A DNA stretch of 64,000 bases from Lantana camara (taxonomy: Eukaryota > Streptophyta > Magnoliopsida > Lamiales > Verbenaceae). The stretch lies in assembly GCA_037501455.1 (NCBI GenBank), contig CM074856.1, forward strand, positions 22,093,001 to 22,157,000, given 5' to 3'. This document shows positions 57,928 to 64,000 of the stretch, in pieces. Within the stretch, counting starts at the first letter, position 1. Each line of letters begins with the position of its first letter. Both the position numbers and the translations under genes were made by a program. The notes beneath the pieces are model-generated. The model saw only the letters and a program-made list of their open reading frames with translations. It was not told the DNA's origin and did not search any database.

Positions 57928-58871
57928 TTACACAGAAGGTTCAGAAACAGGGGAGAAGAACAGAGGATGCACGAACCACTCCCAAATCTCACCATAACCA
58001 TCATAATTCACTTCCAAACATTATAACTCATGAAGGAAAATATATACACATGCTTGAGAGGTAATAAAACCCAATATAAACACATGTTTCATGCCTTGAT
58101 CATCACAATTCTCACTTCAAGCTCAAATATCAAATTACCATATAATTCCATAATCTTCAAGATTCATACATGAAATTCAAGGCTAAAGCTTATAATCATG
58201 TTTCTAACAACCAAAACACATAATATTCCATTTAATCCCAAACCCTAGCTTCATGAATTTTCATCAAGAATTCACATATATGATCATATATACCTTGAGA
58301 TGAAAATAAGTGGAAGAAGATGATGTGTATGGATGCTTGAGCTTGAATTCATGAAGTTTCCTAGCAAATTCTAGCTTGAAGATGATGATTTCCCAATTTT
58401 CCTTTCTTCTTGAGTGAATACCGAGAGGGAGAGGATGATGATTCTTGATGAATGAAAATAAAGAGCAAGGAAGAGATGCCTATATCGTTATTGTTGGGGA
58501 AATATGTAATATTTGTGATTCAATCCCTCAATTGTATAAATTATGCAATTAGGTATCTAAAGTTTGGAAATGATCAACTTAGTCCCCTAATAGTTTCATG
58601 CAATTAGGTCCTTAAAGAAAAGGAAATGAGCACTTAAGGCCAATTATGCAATTAATACAAATTGGACAATTAATTTATGTAATAATTAAATTCCAATGAT
58701 ACAATAATTCTCAAGTTGACACATATTTCATATATTTCCACATTTTCATGTTGCACGCAATTTATAAAAATTAAGGTAACACGTTTAAATTAACTAAGCG
58801 AAAATAATAAAATAAAATCCTAACGCTCGAAACTCACACGTGTCGAGCGTACCTGAAATTGGGGCGTTACA

Positions 58872-58885
58872 AATCTCTCCCCCTT
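58872..58885 (-). promoter_or_regulatory. Polypurine tract of the young element
   Basis: Minus-strand AAGGGGGAGAGATT ends directly at the first base of the 3' LTR. Confidence 0.85.
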
Positions 58886-59116
58886 AAGAGAATCCGTCCT
58901 CGGATTCCATGTCCCGAATTCCCAGAATTTAATTGGCTCTTACATGTTCATCCCACGCGGGTTAGCTACTCCCCGTCAGGGACTAGTTTGAAAGAGGTCT
59001 TTATTCCACAAAGTCTTCCAATGGTTGAGATCACGACCCTCAACTTCCGGAGTCTAATCACTCGAAAGAAAATCTAACCTTCCACTAGAACAACTTGACA
59101 CGTAGTTGAAAATACT

Positions 59117-59220
59117 GAGAGTGCCCCGTCTCTCAAACAATTAACGAGAGAGACCCGTCTCTCGAACAAGTAACAAGAGAACCCCGTCTCCTGACAACCC
59201 TGAGAGAATCCCCGTCTCTC
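59117..59220. repeat. Array of four GAGA/TCTC palindromes in the interior
   Basis: Sites are 59117-59134 (GAGAG-TGCCCCGT-CTCTC), 59146-59163 (GAGAGAC-CC-GTCTCTC within), 59177-59190 (GAGAAC-CCC-GTCTC) and 59202-59220 (GAGAGA-ATCCCCG-TCTCTC). The inner AC...GT format and C-rich spacer resemble the LTR arrays, with other arms and a variable spacer length. Confidence 0.75.
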
Positions 59221-61953
59221 ACGCACACGAATAAAATTCAAACAAGTACTTAGACAAATATTAACACTTACCCCACAAGGACCAAGTAAAATTATCATTT
59301 ATGCAAATAATTGTTCACATTACAATTAATAATAAACAAGGAATCATATGCAAGAATAATAATAATAAAATAATAATCAACAATTAATAACAAATAAGGA
59401 TTCAGGTATAAAAATAGCAAGATAATGATAACGAGAAATGACTAATGCATGTGGTATGCATGATTAGGTGTACCGTTCACCGAGGATTGAAATTCTGGGA
59501 CTGAATTAATTCAGTTGAATACTTGATTCTTCAGTTGAGATTTTTCCCGCTTTGCACCACTACGGTTCGATATTCCCATTCTTGATAGCCATTTCTGCCA
59601 TTGCGCTATTTTCTAACATAATCCGTAAATCATCATTAATCACCCCATTTTCAAACCTGTTTAAATCCCAGATTTACCGGTTGAACTATTCTTAGACCAA
59701 TTCCAGCATTCACGTTCTGACTTTGAAGTCGAGAATAATCCTGAGTTTCTTATCATGAAGTAATTGTGTATCCAGGGTTAAAAGACTGGCTTTGTGTTCC
59801 AAGCAAGCTCTTATTCGACCACCAGAGAGGACAGGTTTTACCATTTCCTCGATCTTCATAATCAAAGTGAAATAATTTCCCGAAGCTAAGATCTTAAACT
59901 CTTTTGTTTGAAACTTGAAAGTAGCAATTCTATTCCCTTAGAAAACAACACAACGGATATTTAATACGAAAGAGAGTCTAGGTTGTTATCCCGTGAGAGT
60001 AATTTAGCAAGCACACTGACATAACACTGAAGAACTCAAGTCTTAATGGAACATCTTTCTTTTGATCCCTGAAACCGATGACATACTTAACAACTCGGCA
60101 AAAGGCCTTGGAAGGAACGATCGATAGGCTTTAATGCTCTCAAACATGTTCACGGCAACTGGTATATTCATGAAACGACGCCAATAGTACGATTAAAAAG
60201 GGCGGTGTACATTCACAGACATCTCTAGGGTATAAGTAACAACTTTGTAAGAAAACTCTTACCGAAGTTAGCTTACCAAAACTTGAGCTTGATTCCAAGT
60301 ATTACCCAAATTGAATCCATTCCCTATTTACTGAGTCAACTGACATCTCGAGACTATCGGAGAACTGCAGACAGTATACCCACTTTCTTGGAAACGATGT
60401 TGGAACAAAGGTACCATCGGTGATGGGACTTTACTTTGTGTAAGAGGGAGAAAAGCTTAAATTATCGAAGACTTCTTTCACATGGTTCTGATAGAGGTTT
60501 TCAGGAAGAATCGGTTTTCTTGAGGTTTCCAACTTTCCCGAATGCTATTTAACTGCAGACTTCAATTTATTCCCAGACCTACTCTCCCCCTTAAGAAAAT
60601 AGGAATTTTCTAATTCTTTAAATTCACTCTGTCCTTCCTCACTTGCAAGCTTCTCTGCTGAATCCATTCCTGTAACCTTTTCCTCGTCTTACTTGTTATT
60701 AATCAAGATTTTGATTAATAGTTCTTTTCTAATCTTTTCTATTATCAGCGTGCCCAACTTTGAAATTTTCCGATTGTCACCATTTTGATTTGATATTAAA
60801 ATTTTTCAGCATCCCACAACCCTTTTGCCATTCGTGAAAATTGACATATTCTGTACTTACCACCTACTGCTTCGAGAGTTGATATTCATCAAGTTAACAC
60901 CCTGATCCGAAACAAGAAAAATTCTTTTTCCTATCCTTACTGAATCCCCGAAATACTGATTAATTCCTGAAGGTTGAAGGACCCACTGAACATTTATCTG
61001 CTTGAACCTATCAACCTTTCCCCATTTCCAAAGTTCCAAAATACCTTTATTATACTTGCTCCTGCTAAATCCTGGATCCATAAATTCTCACTGTCCCAAA
61101 TATTTTTAATCTTCAAGCAAAATCAAATGACCCAATTCCCAACACGATACCCAATGACTCTTCTTCTTTAAAATTCGAGTTGTAAAAATAGAGACAAGGA
61201 TTGTGCAGAGTATAGGGAGAACCTATTGCCAATAAACACTAAATAATGCGTGATGGTTAAAGTGCACATGTACACAGTATACCTATCAACAAATTTGGAA
61301 TGCAACACGTCGAATCAACTATATCACTTTGAAGGTATACATATAAATAAAGGAATATAAGTAATGCGAATAATTTGAATAGCCACTCAAGACATCAAGT
61401 AAGAAAGTCCGAATATAATTAAATCAAGGTTTATAAATGAGAAACAATTTAATTAACAATTACAATGCACTTGCTTATGAATGCATTGAAGAACCTGGCA
61501 CCGTAGTAATGTTGGGCTCGATTCCGGTGTCCATTCTTGGTTGACCAAATTGCACTTGGTTCGCACGGCTGATCCGTTTCGTAAATCTTCAAAGTCCCCC
61601 GGTCTTGATTCATATATTCTCAAAACCTGTTACTCACAACTCATTTGAACTAAATGCATGTGGATAAGGCGTGCTCATGTCACCTAGTTATCACATACTT
61701 AATGCGGACATCAGGAATTAAGTGTAAATGCAACAAGTAATTCATAAAAATTTGAACGAAACACACAAATCACATAAATTTCAAGCAGTTCAAGATCACT
61801 CAATGGGCAATTAATAGCATAATTCGAGTACTTCACGGAATTCAGGGAGTCAACAAGTTCAACTAAAATGCAGGACTCTCACATTGTCAAGTAGTTCCTA
61901 TGCCGTACGACCTAGACTCGACACGACACGACACTAGAACCTCGGTTTTGCAA

Positions 61954-61969
61954 CCGGGCTCTGATACCA
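61954..61969 (-). promoter_or_regulatory. Primer-binding site (tRNA-iMet) of the young element
   Basis: Minus-strand TGGTATCAGAGCCCGG, the canonical plant tRNA-Met PBS, 7 nt from the end of the 5' LTR. Confidence 0.92.
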
Positions 61970-61976
61970 CCTTAGA

Positions 61977-64000
61977 TGTAGCACCCCTGACACGTGGAGG
62001 TACCACACCCCCCGCACTATAGGTCAATCCACCTACGAAACGGCCACTCCGTACATGAATCAACCTATAGCGAACGGGTGACTATGCAATAGACGACAGG
62101 CTAGGCGGGAAACTTATACATGTGACAAAATAAAGCGGAAGCATAAATCAAGCACTGTCAAATATTTCCATTTATCAGGGCATGACATTTTCCATTTACC
62201 GAATAAAATATATTTTTAACTTATATATCAATACATTATCATCTCCAATTTAACAATAATAATAACTACAGTTTCATAATAAATAAATACACGAACCACG
62301 GATGACATGACTACATGAACTGGACTCGACTCGACTCAACTCCCGCCTAGCGTGCACCTGCAATACCTGAAAGGTGGAGGCGTCAGTCTGTGAAGACTGA
62401 GTGAGGGGTTTACATATATATTTGCGCAGATAACATGCAAGTTATACTCTCGGGTAAAGGTTTATAAAAGATAATTATGCAGTTTAATAATAACATGGCT
62501 TCGCCCGAGAATACAACTATCAATATTAATCACTAGTTCATTTCCACGCAATTCATAAACATGCTTGCTTGCTTGTTACTCATTAGGTGATCACTCAACT
62601 CCGTTATCATGCAATCATGTAGGTGTACTCAATTAGCACATGTATGGAATGGGAATCATGCAATCGGTACATGGCGTGCTTGTAACATGATAGGGTTGTT
62701 CCTCCTGTGATTGGACGGACAATCACCGGCAAGACCAGTCCAGCGCCCTTCACACAGAAGGACCTGGCCAGGGGAAACACGGGTACACGATAGGGTTTTG
62801 TTCTTCTTGTGGTTGGACGGACAACCACTGGCAGGACCAGTCCAGCGCCCTCTCTAAGGAGAACCTGGGCAAGAGAACACACGAACACGGTAGGGTATTG
62901 TTCTTCTTGTGATTGGACGGACAATCATGGGCACGGAAACCCATCCAGCGCCCCCACTAAGGAGGACCTGGCCAAGAGAACACACTTGCTTGCATTCATG
63001 AACATGGCATGCTTTGATGCGTGAACACTAACATGCTTTCCTTGCTTGATTAATGAACAATAATATAACTTGAAACGATAAAGGATTTCATGAAAATATA
63101 ACTATAAATACCTTTTGGCTAAAACAGTCACGTAAAGGTTATACGGGTTCTATATAACTAGAAATTAAACCTCACCTGACAGGCGACACACGACTCGTGA
63201 ATGCGTGAACGTGCTCATTGACCATAATCTCCGCCCTGGAGAACAACTGGACAAGAAATGGAAACAATACGTGCATTTGTGAGACAATAAACGACAATGG
63301 TACCAATTATGACGCACGGCATGACCAAGTACGAGACATCGAGCAATACACAATGTAGCATGAAAACATGTTGTTTCGACATATAATCAATCATATAATA
63401 GCAATTCGGGATCAAATAAGCCATTGGAACGAGGGGCCAAAATTGTAATTTTGTGCAGAATATTTCTGCACTACCAGAGAGCTGGGAACGACCGTTCCAG
63501 GCTTCAGTTCAAAGTGGGAATGGCCGTTCCCGCCTGTCGGGCTCCCCGAAGATGGGAACGGTCGTTCCCGTTTGTGAGACAAAGTGGGAACGGGCGTTCC
63601 CGTCCTCGCCGCCTGACACATGATTCAAACAATGGGAACGGCTGTTCCCCTTTTTCAAAAGGGGCGGGAACGGCCGTTCCCGTTACACAGAAGGTTCAGA
63701 AACAGGGGAGAAGAACAGAGGATGCACGAACCACTCCCAAATCTCACCATAACCATCATAATTCACTTCCAAACATTATAACTCATGAAGGAAAATATAT
63801 ACACATGCTTGAGAGGTAATAAAACCCAATATAAACACATGTTTCATGCCTTGATCATCACAATTCTCACTTCAAGCTCAAATATCAAATTACCATATAA
63901 TTCCATAATCTTCAAGATTCATACATGAAATTCAAGGCTAAAGCTTATAATCATGTTTCTAACAACCAAAACACATAATATTCCATTTAATCCCAAACCC
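61977..64000 (-). mobile_element. 5' LTR of the young element, cut by the window end
   Basis: The copy matches 56222-58245 base for base apart from nine substitutions noted by eye, among them 57736 G to A, 57807 C to T and 57817 C to T (positions in the left copy). It contains the same palindrome array (63485-63682) and tandem units (62689-62984). Confidence 0.92.
63485..63682. repeat. Palindrome array in the 5' LTR of the young element
   Basis: The same six sites as at 57730-57927. Two differ from the left copy, both in the spacer (GGCC to GACC in the first, GGCC to GGTC in the third), with the arms unchanged. Confidence 0.95.

Larger units (their letters stand above)
56222..58871 (-). mobile_element. 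3' LTR of the young element, 2650 bp
   Basis: Ends are TGTAACGCCCC (58871) and GGGGTGCTACA (56222) on the minus strand. It has donor-like CAAG-GTATAT (near 58293), a palindrome array (57730-57927), three tandem units of about 100 bp (56934-57229), a hairpin with CTGAC (plus GTCAG 56627-56631), acceptor-like TTTCAG (56612-56614), and GTGCGGGGGGTGTGG near 56250-56264. Confidence 0.92.
58872..61976 (-). mobile_element. Interior of the young element, no recognisable protein
   Basis: 3105 bp without gag, protease, RT, RNase H or integrase motifs on either strand. The longest open frames are about 75 codons and resemble nothing. Near the PPT side there is a short array of GAGA/TCTC palindromes (59117-59220). 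This is the pattern of LARD elements, where a non-coding interior of conserved length is mobilised in trans. Confidence 0.75.
56222..64000 (-). mobile_element. Young non-autonomous long-LTR element (LARD-like), minus strand
   Basis: Two near-identical LTRs (56222-58871 and 61977 to beyond 64000, offset exactly 5755 bp, no gap in the 2024-bp overlap) enclose a 3105-bp interior. On the minus strand the right copy is the 5' LTR: its end GGTGCTACA is followed after 7 nt by the tRNA-Met PBS, and the left LTR is preceded by a PPT. No gag or pol domain is found between them, so it depends on enzymes from a partner element. The LTR belongs to the same family as the solo LTRs elsewhere in the window. 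I counted nine substitutions by eye in 2024 bp, about 0.4 percent, so the insertion is recent. It lies in the Tat gag. Confidence 0.92.

Noticed and set aside
57669..58064. 131-codon plus-strand ORF, repeated at 63424-63819
   Set aside because: It is the palindrome array and flanks of the two LTRs read in a chance frame; the duplication only reflects the LTR pair, and the residues resemble no protein family.

Overview
The window is nuclear DNA of a flowering plant and consists almost entirely of transposable elements. Tat, Athila and chromodomain-bearing Ty3/gypsy retrotransposons, a tRNA-Met-primed TRIM, L1-type LINEs and MULE-like MITEs are all typical plant residents. I see no intact host gene, tRNA, rRNA or CRISPR array. 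The species cannot be named from the sequence.

Layout, left to right. 1-5586: two copies of a long-LTR family, the second inserted into the first. 5587-11650: remains of two minus-strand LINEs, broken by an 1.2-kb solo LTR with a perfect target-site duplication (TSD) and by a second LTR-like insert. 11651-15124: AT-rich sequence with a foldback MITE and a TRIM. 15125-17092: a probable long LTR. 17093-26207: Athila-like material, with a gag-like ORF, a solo long LTR and a 3' LTR that itself carries a MULE-type MITE. 26208-28890: a truncated long LTR on the minus strand. 28891-45739: an old plus-strand chromovirus. Its gag is split from protease by a solo LTR that is itself split by another solo LTR, its integrase tail is split by a third, and its 3' LTR by a Tat-type solo LTR. 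45740-56221: a minus-strand Tat-lineage element with an antisense extra ORF of the plant mobile domain (PMD) type. 56222-64000: a young non-autonomous element of the long-LTR family, with two near-identical LTRs around a 3.1-kb interior without pol, inserted in the Tat gag.

The long-LTR family has seven identifiable loci plus the paired LTRs of the young element. Copies begin TGTRACRCCCC, end near GGTGYYACA, are mostly 2.7-3.4 kb, and five insertions show 5-bp TSDs (four perfect, one with a mismatch). Two features recur inside these LTRs. The first is an array of short interrupted palindromes of the form NNNNAC-(4 G/C-rich)-GTN'N'N'N', whose outer arm bases are shared within a copy but differ between copies. 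The second is an intron-like arrangement: a GTAAG donor near +470 to +760 and a CTGAC branch-like site with hairpin before a pyrimidine-rich CAG acceptor near +2.3 to +2.9 kb. The same palindrome format occurs just upstream of TATA-like boxes in the Athila-like LTR sequences. These arrays are the most unusual feature of the window.

TSDs were matched by eye. Family names rest on domain motifs recognised by reading translations, not on database searches.
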